Assembly (NCBI GenBank): GCA_021396245.1
Contig: WNYE01000032.1
Location: 248,001-312,000 of the forward strand
Direction: 5' to 3'
DNA from: Sporothrix humicola
Lineage: Eukaryota > Ascomycota > Sordariomycetes > Ophiostomatales > Ophiostomataceae
Length of the DNA: 64,000 nt
The translations under genes were made by a program, and so were the position numbers. Under the pieces are notes generated by a model. That model made no database searches. It was not told where the DNA came from and was given only the letters and a program-made list of their open reading frames with translations. How positions within the stretch are numbered: the first letter of the stretch is position 1; every line of letters starts with the position of its first letter. Below, in pieces: positions 45,301 through 57,457 of the stretch.

Positions 45301-48300
45301 ATATTGTTGTGAATACGAGTCACGACAAAAAGTCCAATAAAAAAGAACGGGGCCCCGAAAAGAACAAAAGACGCAATGCGATGGCATCAACCGTCCGTCA
45401 TCCAAGTGTCAGCACCCCCAAGCACGGGAAGCATGGAAGCATGCATGGTTAATCACAGCCCAGGGTCGAAGAGGAGGGAAATGGAAACACGACAAGTGTG
45501 GATGGATGAGTGAGGGCGACAAAAGTGACAGAAAGCCGAAAGGCCAAAAGGTCAAAATACACCCCCAACCCAACACTCGAAAACTCGGCCCAACACCGTA
45601 TTCCAACGACTCCATACGCCGTGCAACAGACACAGCAGACACCGGTTGGACCACTGGTTAGGCGACCTGTCAGTTGGGATGCAGCAGAGAGGCCAACTTG
45701 TTCTACCAAAACAATACGTCGTATCTTACTTTTGCAGGCATTACGGTGTGTTGATATCCCTTGCTACATGTCGGCAAGAGTTCTCGGTACAATGAAGCAC
45801 GAAGGATGTTTTTAAAAAAGGATGAGAGCCCTCAAAACGATTCTGCTTCTCCAAAGAGCCCATGTACGTCACATTCTCCTTATTCCTGCGTCTGCATTTT
45901 CTCTTCCCCTCAGTTGCCCCCTCCGAACTACATTTTATTTTGTGCGACGCTCCGCGATCTAGGATGCAGGTTCCGACGATAGCTACGATAGTGCGGGTGC
46001 CAATTCTACCAATTTCCACGCCAGCACACCGTCTTTCTCCAAATACCAATGCACATCGTCCATCACCCAGTACCAATCAGCCAGGCTATCAGCTATCGCA
46101 TCCATCGCAACCGCGTCAGAGTCCGGCCCTAGTCCAAGTGGTCCAAGGCGACGTATAGGAAGCTGGCTCCGGTGAGAGAGACAAGCAAATGAAACGAAGA
46201 AAAAGAGAACCACAAAAAGAGGAGGCAGCAAAATGCAGGACTGTGAACGTTGAACGCCTCCGAGGTTTGAGGTCCAGGCCAGGCCGCAAATCGAGAACAG
46301 ACTGCTGCACCCACAAAAAACAAGCGAAAACGATCGACGACGCGGACCACCTGGCCGGCCCCCTTGTCGTGTCGTCTTTCCCCCTCTTGAGTCTCTTGTG
46401 TCTTTGTGCCTCTCGTGTGGTCTTGACTCTTTGAGTGCTATTTCTTTTTCGAGATGAACGCCGTCCAGTCGCAGTGCTCGCAATGGTCTGTTCGATAAAC
46501 ACACCCTGCTGGACTATACAGAATACCAAGAGATCCAAATCGGCCGAAGACAAGGCCTACAGATACAAGTACAGATCAGTTACAGAGCACACAGAGCACA
46601 CAGAGATCGGTGAGATACATGGACTACAGGGCATGCGGTCTTCACACACGCTACAGTTTGCTAGAAAACAAAGGCCCAGCGCTAACAGCGCTAAACGCTT
46701 CTGCCCGTCACCTGGCTCCGGATGAAAAGTGCCGTCCAGTGTCTTGGCTCCAAACTCTTCAGTGGACAATGTGCTGTTTCTTCCATGTTCTCTTTGTTTT
46801 TTCCTCCTTCATCTGTCCTTTTTCTTCTTCTTTTCCGCCTTCCAGCATGGAATCTACGCTCTCTCCCTCTTCTCGTGATGGCTCTGATCCTGATCTCCTT
46901 TACCACTTTTTTTCTCCGTCCTTGGCAGCATTAATAGCATTGGCAAAGAACAGGGCATGGTCTTGGCCAGAGATGGTGGTCAACAACAAGTGCTGTTGTT
47001 GAGTTCTGGCGCCAACAGGTGAGAGTTCCCGCAACGGACGATTCCTCCTTCGAGACTTTAGACTTTGGAGGTTCCTGACGAGGGGGGGCGTGTGATTTTG
47101 CGAATGTTAGTGAGTGCACTAACGCCCGCTGTACCTGCTTGTACCTTTTTGATGTCTTCTTTTTCAATCCAGCGAGTCTTGTCAGGTTTCCCCGTTTATT
47201 TACACTTTCATTCATCCACTACCTAGATAGCTTCAGCGACTTGCAAAAAACAAGGACCGGCCTCCCGCCAACGCCGGCCAGCCTCTGCCTCTTGTTCTTT
47301 TTCGCCTCTAGGCTTTGAGCCTATGTTGAATCTTCTTTCTCCTCTTTTGTTCTGGTGCATTTTTAGTTTTTTTGTGGCTTTTGTGCAGTGGTGTCCAGGT
47401 GTCCAGGTGGTATTTTCTCCTCTTTGGGGTCTCAATCTTGGGTTTCTCTGTGTTTTCCATTGCTTCTAGCCCGTTCCTCGCTTTCTTGGTGTGTTGCTCA
47501 ATGTCTTGCCTCGATTTGCAGCTTGTGACAGACCCGTCCCTCTTCCACGAAATATACGGCCAATATCGATTTTGTGCATTTCGAGCGGGAAAAGGGGCCC
47601 CAGATCCTACACGGACAGTACATATATGTTTTCAAACAAATACCTGCCAATGGCCATACGAATACGCGTGAGTACAGCCACCGAAGCAAGCCGGGCTTTT
47701 CAGTACATTCCTTGGCTCTATTTCTCTACATCTGTGTATCACGGAGAATTTACAGTGTCCTGATCACGAGAAAGAGCTAACAGCACGTGTTGGTGTGTCG
47801 TGCGCAGCGTGCAACATGGAGAGAAGGGGAGGGAGAAGAAGGGCAAGGCTGTCGGTACGATGTCAGTATTCGACCACTCTTGTTATCATCAAAAGTATCT
47901 TACGTGCAAAGGGTCACTCGTTACCCCATACCAATTGTCAAAGTCAAAGTGAAAGAACTATGACGACAATTATCAACAGTCTGTTTCATAATTACAGAAC
48001 ATTTTGCCTCCTCGTCTTTGCTTCACCCTTTCATCTCTCATCTCCTTTTTTTTTCTTCCCTGTGTCAAGTCTTTCTTTTTATTTTATTTCCCCCTCACCG
48101 ACTCTGTCTTGCTTCGGTCCTTTTACTCCTCCCCGAAGCTCTGACTCTCACTCTGTCGTCACTCCCACAGTCCACTGACAGGCTGTCTCCTTTTTAGTGG
48201 TTATCAGTTCCTTCAGGCGGTTTAAACGGCCTTAACACCAGTTACGCAGCAATACACGCCAAAAGGCCAAAAGGCCAAGCCAGCACAAGCCGATTTTTAA

Positions 48301-51100
48301 AAATTCAAAATACCCGTGACAGAAAGTACACCAGAACCACATCTCTTTTTGTTACGTATTGATGTCGTACTGGTTTCGTCTCGAAAAGCCTCTAGGCAGT
48401 TCTCTCGACATTCCTCTGTTCCTGGTGTCCGTCTTTTAGGGCTTTTCTACCCCGAGGACACCGAGACCACCGAGTTCAGTGTCTTGTGTCTGCGTGTGTT
48501 CGTCCGTGTTCTTCTGTGATTTCTCCTTGTATTCTCCGTCTTTTTACTGGCCTTTTTGTGCCCTTGTCTTTCTGGTCTCCTGGTCTTCCCCTCTTTTGTC
48601 TCCAACTGATCTCCCTGATCAATTGCCCAATTGCAGTCTGCCAACAGTCTCCTGTTCGGTCATTCGCGGCTGTACTTTTGTAGTGTGTTTCTGCATTCTG
48701 TGCATATTTTACACGTTGTATTCCACGTCCCTTGCCTCGTCTTCTTTTTGGGGGCCATGTTTGTGGTTTCTCCAGCTGTTCCTATCGCATCGCATCGCAG
48801 CAAATCAAACGCGAAAAAGGGACAAAAGACATAAAAGCAAGGGACTTGCCGTATTGCTGACATGGAGGGGCAAAATGCGATAAGAGAGTCAAGCTGGAGA
48901 GCTTTATCTTTTTCGTCTCTTGTTGACACAGAATGACAGAAAATGACAAAAATGAGAGGAGATACGATAAAGATAAAAAAATACGAGGGTTGCAGGTCAC
49001 GACAGTATCAAATCACGAAGAACCCTCAAAAAAGAGGACGGGAAACAAAAGACAAATTGACCTTTGGCACACCGCGATTTGCATACATTTCGCATGTACC
49101 TGCAACCCATAACCACACAAAGTTGCTGTCGTTTGCTGGCTGGCGCGCACAAAATAAAATAAAAAGGTTCCTTTTTCCGTTGCATGAAACGTTACAATGA
49201 TCTCCACAGACCCTTTTTATTCTGTGTGGACGAGCGATTTTCGCATTTATTCTTTCTTTGAAATAAAATAGTTTATTTTAGCTTGCTTTTCTTTCACACT
49301 CTTCATTCTTTACATTCTTTTTCGATTTACTGTGTATTTTTGTTCTCTTTTTCTCTCCTCTAAATTTACTCTCTCCCACTAATAGGCGCCGTCGACCGCT
49401 AAAAAAGACCCATGTCAGTCAATCGGCACGCCATCAGCTCACTGTATCTGGTTACTTACAGCGCCTCGGCCGGACTACCTTCTTGGTCAATCCGGACAAC
49501 CCACAGACAGCAAAGACAAGCCACAAGCAGACCTCCCCCGAGATCCGTTCCCAACCTTTCCCTTTTCTGTTCTGTTGTGGCCAAAGAAATCCGCCAATGA
49601 AATGGGCAATCTAGACCTCAACTCCTCCTTCCTCACACTGCCTCATTGCCTCCCCTCAAAACCTCCCTGTTCATTTACCATTTCTCCTGTCCATCTCACT
49701 CTCCAGTGTGCTCTCTGGTGTGCTTGGTTTTTGTGCCATAATTTTGTGCTCATCTTATCTACCCTCTCCTCGTTTTGGTTTTCTTGATTTAATGCAACGG
49801 AGTGCACGTTTTTATTTTTTATACGGTCTTCTGCTTTCAACGTTCGTGAAGACCCTTTGTAAAAGAGAGTTCACCGTCTGCATTTGCCCCCACCGACATC
49901 CTATCATCAGGGCTCCGTTGTGAAATATAAATATACATAAACCGAAAACGAGGTGCTCTAGACACTGACAGACTGGCAAAATCCCTCTAAAAGTGCTCCA
50001 GAAAGGTCCCAAAATTCCCTGGAATTGCAGAATAACCTTGCAAAATAAACGTAAAGTACAGGAAGTACGGGAAATACGGGAAATACCTGGAAATGCATAA
50101 CTCTTGCCCTAAAATGTCTGGAAATCAAGCGAGACTGGTGTAAATAATAGGAGGCCAGGAGAGCATGTCGTCCCCGAAATCTTGCAGGCTCGTACTCGTA
50201 CAACAAAATTAAGTGCATTCAAGTGCCTTGATCTGCTTCTAGCTCAGCGCCGGAGTAGTTAATACACCGGAGAACTGGCAGAAGATGGGCATGGTCTGGC
50301 CTGGCCTGGACTTGGAATGTCCGTACGAGCTAGATAACGAACTATCAGAGATGAACGGACGCCGGACAAGTGAACAATCCGACGAGATGAGGGGGGAAGT
50401 GCAGCTACTGTGCACGATATAAACTATAGAAACAGCGTCGGGCAATAACCACAGTGAAAACAAAGAAAAGGTGAGGCCAAACAAAGGCAGGCGGAATTCA
50501 CGATCGTCATCGTCGTACAGACATCTGGATATTCTGGGGTAACTAGCATTGGATGCCTTTTGCGCAATGTATATTTTGTCGCATTATAGCATCTCACCCC
50601 ATACAGTTGCTTTGAATTTAAAACGCCCATAGAGAGTATGGTACACCCTCTTTTGCCTCCCGTCCCCTCTTTCAACGGCCTCCTCTCTCCCATCTCCTAT
50701 TTTACGTCTTTATTTCCTTGATTCCCGCGTCTATTCGCCGTTGGAAAACTGGTATTCTTCGAGTCCCATTTTACCCCGCCACAGCCCGCTCCATCCATTC
50801 TCTTCATTATCTTCACATGCGAGACATGCAAGGGGAGGTGAGAACAAGAAATGAGGAGCGAGGAGAAGAGAGGCGTGAGAAGTGAGAAGTGAGAGGGCGT
50901 GTATGGTAAAGTACGGAGCAAAGTGTGATTGTTTTGTTTTGTATCCATTCTGCAGTGGAGTGAACATGGACTGCTGGAGTGGCGGATATACCCACTCCCT
51001 TCAACTCTATTTACCAGTATTCACTGTCGAGACTGTCTGCTTTATTCCAAAGTGATGTTCTCCGGACTCAATAATACAGTGGCTATCAAGGTTTGGTAGG
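42353..51100. other. Gene-free region, middle part
   Basis: About 8.7 kb. An ATG-started plus-strand frame of 233 codons (42573-43274) has a low-complexity Lys/Ala patch and no recognisable domain. Several plus-strand C/T-rich stretches (about 46750-46920, 47990-48170 and 48480-48620) look like fungal leaders but no gene follows. Small tandem repeats occur near 46580-46605 (AGAGCACAC units) and 50060-50090 (GGGAAATAC units). No RNA gene was found. Confidence 0.45.
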
Positions 51101-51401
51101 ATAATTCAAATGCTGCCAGTTTGTTTTCAGTGAAGTCTCATGATGAATCGCCCATTTGGAGGCAAAAGCCATATTTTTATTTAATTCGAACATTAAATAT
51201 TTATATAAATTGAGACGACTATAATAAAAGTTATGATTAATCCTCAACAATCAATCGTAATAAATGATCATGGGCTTTGAACGTGCGGTAAAAGGGAGCC
51301 CAACATGTTAGTGGAAATTTATGAAACTAATTTACATTCTTGATCTAGCTCTATATACTAAATAATCTAAACAATTTTCAACAAGCGCAGTAGCGCTAAA
51401 T
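51101..51401. other. AT-rich island upstream of tRNA-Ala
   Basis: Base composition shifts sharply here; the line from 51181 to 51240 is about 83% A+T against roughly half in the surrounding DNA. The island continues past the tRNA to about 51560. It has no open frame and no repeat I can recognise. Confidence 0.55.
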
Positions 51402-51473
51402 GGGCTTGTGGTTTAGTGGTATAATTTTCCCTTAGCATGGGAAAGGTCCTGGGTTCGATTCCCAGCAAGTCCA
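51402..51473 (+). tRNA. tRNA-Ala (anticodon AGC)
   Basis: The sequence folds as a complete intronless tRNA. The acceptor stem GGGCTTG pairs with CAAGTCC (one G-U pair), and A is the discriminator at 51473. The D arm is TGGTTTAGTGGTATAAT. The anticodon stem TTCCC/GGGAA encloses the loop TTAGCAT, giving anticodon AGC. The T arm CTGGGTTCGATTCCCAG has a perfect 5-bp stem and supplies the B box; the D arm supplies the A box. A TTTTT run at 51476-51480 is the expected RNA polymerase III terminator. It stands alone in the gene-free region within an AT-rich island. Confidence 0.94.
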
Positions 51474-51475
51474 TA

Positions 51476-51480
51476 TTTTT
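51476..51480 (+). terminator. RNA polymerase III terminator of tRNA-Ala
   Basis: Five T residues begin two bases after the discriminator base, the standard stop signal for RNA polymerase III. Confidence 0.8.
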
Positions 51481-54400
51481 GCGATTATCTACGATTTTTT
51501 TTGTTAAATCTCGACATCGCGAAAAGCTTCATTTTTGCATTTTGCAAATGTGAGTTTTAGTGCGAGGCTAAATTTATTTTAGCGTGATTTTTGTGGTGGC
51601 TATTTGGCGGCCAAAATGGCAAGAACCAGCAACGGAAGGAGCGTTGTGGCCTCAAGAAGGGCGGCCGCCTTTCGTGTCCGTGTAAGTGATTTATTGTATT
51701 GATTTATTCTGCCGTGACAAGCCATGTCCGAATAAACCCCATTAAATGATTGCTCGCAAACGGATGATTGAATTGAAGTTTGGTGGCAGGATCGACGAGC
51801 AGGCAGCACGAACGCATAGCATATTCTCGGTTCATTTGATCCTCTTGGATGTGGCTGAGATGTTTTTTATTTGATTTGCAAAAGGCTGTGCATCTTTCCA
51901 CTCTTTTGAAAACCACCCCGGCCTTAAATCACAATGCGAAGCAGCAACAGAGACAACAAAACAGCAGGCTGTGGAAGCTCAAATTACATCTGAATACAGC
52001 AACTTCAAGTGGAGTTCTTGACCTTGATTCTTGTGAACGAGAAACGAAAGGCCAGTGCCTGTTTTCACGATCTTGGATGGAGACGATGGAGATGGCTACT
52101 GCAACCCTGCGAGCCTGTTTTCAGACTGTTGTCTTGCTAGCTGCCTGTTTGAAGATTTGTGTTGCAATATGTATTTGTTCGCGTGCCTGTTATCTCGTCG
52201 AGATCGTCACATGGATGATGCAAAGGAAAATTACGGAAAATAAAATCAAAGGATAGCCAGAGAGCCAGAAAGCCGACGATGCAAGACACAATGCATAAAT
52301 CAAAATACCTGACAGTACTTTGTACTTGACAACTGATACTCGCAAGGCAGACCTGCACAGACGATCTTTAAAGAGGATGTCCTGTAATAGTGTGCACGAA
52401 TATTGCACGCCCTCATGCACAATATATATTCCACTCCCACCCATTCTCGCCATTGTTCCACTCCCATCACTTGGGAGTTGCCTTTGCTGGTCTAGACCCA
52501 AACGTCCGCCCTGCGCCTGTGGTCATGGCGCAATCTTCAACTCCACCTGGCAACATTCAAAGTATCGTCAAGTCTCCATAAGGCGGTGGGTTCGTCTGCC
52601 GTAGGACTCAACTTTAAGTTTGAGCAGACGCTCAGATGTACACAAAGACTACTTTTGTAAACGTTCAGCAGTCCTCTTGGCCGGTATGTTCCTCGGTAAA
52701 CAATGGAAGATGGAGCACAGACGCGAAGGGAAGAAAAGAGGCGAGACGAGAGAACGAAAACGAGAATCAAGAAGCGAGAAAGCAGAAAAAAGGAGGAGGC
52801 TTGATATCGGCGATATTGACAAGGACGGCCGGGCTGAAACGGAGGGCAGATCAAAGGGCTGAGCCGGTGATGTACAAGAGACTCCACGATGGCGAATACA
52901 GAAATACAGAAAAAGATAGAAGAAACTCCAAGTACCCGGGAGTACTCTGCCATCGTGTCCACATCCCGAGGGTCCAAAAAGAAAGAAACTCGGAAGGGTG
53001 CCGCTCAGGGTCTGCCGGCTCCATCCAGCTCCAACCTTCAACGGTCAAAGGCATGCCCACAAAGCAGAAGTGCAGCTCCAACTGGGTCCGTTGACAGGCA
53101 AAGCACGATGCTGTACGCTGCTGTTGGCGATGCAACTTTCCAACGTCCAGAGATGCATCACATGTGGTCTTCAGTCTCGACTGCAACTACACCAGCAACG
53201 AGACCGCAACGTTAAAGTTGCCTTGGACAGGGGCACAAAAAAGAAACCAAAAAGCTGCAGGATATGTGTCGTATGTCAGTCGAGCTAGAAGACGAATGGA
53301 TGGACTGGTGGAGAGCTTTGGTGGATGGACAGCTACTCTTCCCACTACAAGTATGTCATATCGTCGTGCCCCGGATTTGATTGTCTTGATGCGACTCGTT
53401 CTCGAGTGATCCATGGTCGACGAGAAGCGGTTCAAGTGTGGCTATGGCCAACCTTTGATTTTATTCGATTTTTGCTGACCTCTTATTGCGATATCCTGAC
53501 GGTCCATCACGGCAGGTTCCTTGGAAATATGACTACAGAGTCGTGCCCGATGCACCTACGACGCATCGTCGCCGACGGATAAACAATCACGAGAAGGATC
53601 ACGACGGATAAGGAATGGACGAGAAAAAAAAAAAGAAAAAAAAAAGACAAGGGGAAAACGAGGGAATGGAAAGGGCTTTGATAGGCATGGGTATTTAATC
53701 TGCGGCACAGCCGTCCATCGTCTCGTTTCCCAGTCAAGGTTTGCATCTGTTCCCCAGCCACGATACTTTCAGGACAATGCTGACCTTTAGGCATGACCAA
53801 AGCCATCATCGATGTTCACCGCCCTCCTCCTCGAAACCCCTCTCTCTTCTCTGTCGCCTTTGTTTTATCCTTCCCGGCTCGTCTCCTGGATCGGCTCGTT
53901 TACCCCAGACGCGGGTGCCAAAGGGATTCCCAGAGGAGTTTATGGAAGGTAGACGAAAAAGAGCATCATCACGAGAAATAGCCCGACAAAAGCAGCAACG
54001 GTTGCGAAAATAGATTGCCTGGCAACGCTCGTCCCCTGCCTCACCATCGGTCAACGACACAAAAATACACCAAAATCCCACGATCCTGGTCACAGGACAG
54101 CGAGAAAGCGAGAAAGACCGGGAAGGGCCCTCGCCGAATGTCGGCGGTGACATTGGCGGAAAGAAAAAATAAATGAAAGGCAGACGAATAAATGAAAAAG
54201 ACGACGACGGCAAGAGCGGAAACCGAGAACTGAGAGAGGAGAAGCGAGGACAAGAAGGCGAGACGAAAGAGAAAGACGAGGCGAAGCGACGAACAGGTCA
54301 CGTCGTGTCCCGTGTCCGTCGCCCGTGCCGGAAGGCTCGTTCTTGTTCTTGTCCTCCAAATTGTCGTCCTCATTTCCTTCCCCTCGTCCTCACCTTTGTC

Positions 54401-56275
54401 GGCATCCCGTCTATTGACTCTTGTTTTCTGGATCTTTATATTGCTGACCTTTTTTCTTTCTTTTTCACTTTAACAGTACCAGACCGGACACTTCCTTGTC
54501 AAGCGACTCCTTTGCGCCCCGATGCCTTGCAAAATTTCCTGGTTACTTCGCCCTTTCCCTCTCATTCCTTATTTTATCCATGATTGCATATCACCCGATA
54601 TGATGGATTGGGGGATGGGATGGGATGGCAAAAAAGAGTTGACAGTTAATCTATTCTACCTAGAGCCGAAGGAGAATTTCGAGGGGCTTGGACCGCGTCC
54701 ACAGTCCCTTTCCATGTAATACTGAAAACGAAAAGGAAGAAGAGATGAAGCCTCTTACAAAATGCACAAGTCGGGGACCAAACTCAGGATCTGCAATTTA
54801 TTTCCCTCCTCTCTTTGGCAGGCATCTCCATCTTTGATTGCTGTCCGAGCGCTTGGGAAAGCGAAAAGAGGCAGAAAGGAAGAGAAAGGAAGACGATAAG
54901 CCCTACAGATTACGAAGCCCACAGCTCGCATCGTCCCGTGCCTGCCAGCGGTTTCGGAGGAAAATGAGGAGAAATGGGGAAAGAAGAGGAGGATCGAGGA
55001 TCATTAAGAGCTTCGGAAACAAATTGGATAGAAAGGACAAAAAGGATTTGGGGTGTAGGGGCCGGGAAGAAGTCTTTCCTGGTAGATTTTTGCCTGGCAA
55101 GGCGGGCAGGAAGGCATCAAGCTGATGATCCTCCAGGGCAACAAAGGGCACAAGATGGCTGAGCTCATGACGACAGCTTGACTCGTCATTCTGATACAGC
55201 CGTCAGAGAAGGGAGTCTGTTATCTCATCGTCCCCAAGGCAGCCCCCGGGAAACGAGAAATGAGAGCACACGACATCGTCACGACAGGATCGCGATAGTA
55301 TGACACAACATCTCGAGGTATCACGATGGCATCATGACAGCCTGTCTAATATCTCTATCAAAAGCCTCAATATCATCACATGGACCGTGCATTGTTTGTT
55401 TATTTGTTTATGTTATCTACTGGGTGCCGACGTGAAGTCAGTCTCGACAATATTGTCGACAATATTATGAGGGCATCAAAAGTACAACAAGTGACTTGTG
55501 CTTCATCTCCCATATCTCAAACTATTGGATAGAGATGTCGGGTTTGTTGGTTTTTTACAGTCAACAATGCCCGTGATGAGACATGAGACACATTTTAATC
55601 TAATAAAATACACCGCGCGCTTCTACGACGCACGGTGATATCATCCTGCCTGTATGGCCCTTTTGATATTGATGGTTCCGTTTGTTGCTTCGGAGACGGC
55701 GTCGGCGAAAAGAAGGTTGTGCGAAGAAATGCATTGCAAAGGGACCACATGCAAGGATCAGGGAACAAACGACGGTGAAGTGAAAGGAAATGTGCATCAC
55801 GAGAGGCCCAACGACCCCCAAATAGGGACAATATAAATATAACAGTGCAGAAATGGGTGAGAGATGGAGTGAAAAAAGAAGCTAGTGCAATACGATAATA
55901 TTACGGCCAACGAAATAAGATGATGAGGGCAGAAAAGACAAAAAGAAGGTGTCCTGGTGAGAAAGTGTTGAGGATGTGGTGACAAAAAGCAAGATATCAC
56001 GACAGACATCACGACAAAATCAAGATCACAAAACCAACAGACAACAAATATCAAACAACAAACAGCATCACAAAATGTGCACACACTTGCAACAGACACA
56101 CACATTCAACAGACATCTTCACAATATCGAAAATGGACATGGGACATGGGCATGAGACTGGCTGCTGGCAACAGTAGGCGAATGAGATGCAGTAGATAGA
56201 GAGAAGAGAAACCGCTAGAGAAATGCCAATATAAATGAGATAAGAGCAGACAAATAACAATGAAAAGAGGCAAGC
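51481..56275. other. Gene-free region, right part
   Basis: About 4.8 kb downstream of the tRNA. The first 80 bases remain AT-rich. Frames at 52636-53094 and 54173-54583 (plus) and 53806-54213 (minus) overlap each other on opposite strands and match nothing known. A perfect 18-bp palindrome lies at 55449-55466. Purine-rich plus-strand tracts occur at 53600-53670 and 54100-54290. No gene can be supported. Confidence 0.45.
55449..55466. repeat. Perfect 18-bp palindrome AATATTGTCGACAATATT
   Basis: The sequence equals its own reverse complement over 18 bases and sits inside a 12-base direct duplication of TCGACAATATT. It could be a dimeric protein-binding site or a small hairpin; the function is unknown. 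Confidence 0.7.
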
Positions 56276-56626
56276 ATGAACACCGTCGCAAAATCAAACA
56301 AGCCTCTGCACCCCGAGTGTGACCAGCGCCGCATGCTTCTTCTGCTCATCTTGGTTACAGTCCTCCTTCTCTTTGCCTTCTCCGGCTATATTAAATCCCA
56401 CACTCCTGGTTGGGCCCTATTTGCCCTCTTCGCTCAAGCCTCTGCTGTCGTCGTTTTAATCTATTTCTCTCTTGGCTCTGATGGTGTGTATACGTGGACA
56501 CTGTTATACGACCCTTGGCCGTGCTGTTGGTCTCGGGGCTTTTTTGTTCGCTCTGCTGCTTTTTCTCGACCTTACTGTCATTTTAATATATTCCCGTCCT
56601 TGTTCTTACTTCGTTTCTCTTCATAA
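56276..56626 (+). CDS. Possible small two-span membrane protein (weak candidate)
   Basis: An ATG-started frame of 116 codons. Residues 20-38 and about 45-68 are hydrophobic enough to span a membrane, and the first 75 codons favour C or G in the third position (about 60%), more than most frames in this region. A possible donor (GGTGTGTATAC) near 56482 would allow splicing beyond it. Against it, the opposite strand is also open in places, C/T-rich DNA produces Leu/Phe-rich frames by chance, and I recognise no family. Confidence 0.18.
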   Translation: MNTVAKSNKPLHPECDQRRMLLLLILVTVLLLFAFSGYIKSHTPGWALFALFAQASAVVVLIYFSLGSDGVYTWTLLYDPWPCCWSRGFFVRSAAFSRPYCHFNIFPSLFLLRFSS

Positions 56627-57148
56627 TGGAGGGGGCGTGTAAGCGCGACTCTTTAGAGAAATAAGAGAAATCCAGTCCATTATGTGAAAAGGCGATCTGT
56701 GAGCAACAGACTTTGGTAAAGGAGGGATATTCATCTACAGTTGGAAGGAATCAAGGCTGTGATTTGATCTCATTCTGATTTTATTTTACTTCATATTCTG
56801 AAAGCAAATCAGGACAAGAATCACGAAGAAAAAAGGCCCATAACCCCCACACAAACAATATCCGGATAGCCAACCGAGAGTGGCTGTCTCCAGAGAGTCT
56901 GTTGGTTGACAAATATTTACAGATCTCTCACACCTCGTCTACATTCATGTGACTTGTCTGCCTCTCACACATTTCTTTCCGCCTTCCAGTCACATCTCCA
57001 ATCCTGTTCCCCGTACCTCGTGACCCCCATTTTCGTTTTGCTGACCGATACCACCCCGTGCCGGATCCAATATGCTGCCGTTGAGTTAACAGGCTCCCGC
57101 TCGAAGGCTCCCGCCTTTCATACTTGTCTTCCTTCTAGTCTACCCCAT

Positions 57149-57187
57149 ATTGTGATCAAATTGTGATCAAATTGTGAAATATTGTGA
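57149..57187 (+). repeat. Four ATTGTGA motifs at 11, 11 and 10-bp spacing
   Basis: ATTGTGA starts at 57149, 57160, 57171 and 57181. The first three form an 11-bp tandem unit ATTGTGATCAA. The spacing equals one DNA helical turn, so all copies face the same side of the helix. A cooperative binding site is possible but unproven. Confidence 0.6.
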
Positions 57188-57431
57188 GCTACAGGCACTA
57201 CGGGCTTCGCACTTTCCCCACAAATTGTCCAACAGTGTCGTCCTCGTCTTTCTTGGTCTTCAAAACTTGTTACCAGATATCGCCAATTAATGGACGGGTT
57301 GTAGTCTTAACACTGTTGATTTAAAGGCCCTAAGGTTGGGGGTTTAAAGGTGTTGACGGCCATTTTTTTTTCCTGGTGTGCTTTAAAGTCTTTAACAGTA
57401 GTAGTGATTTATTGAAGCTTTTCTGGTTATG

Positions 57432-57457
57432 TTTCTTTTCTTTTCTTTTCTTTTTTT
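57432..57457 (+). repeat. TTTTC microsatellite
   Basis: About four copies of TTTTC followed by a T run, at the edge of an AT-rich block. Confidence 0.7.
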
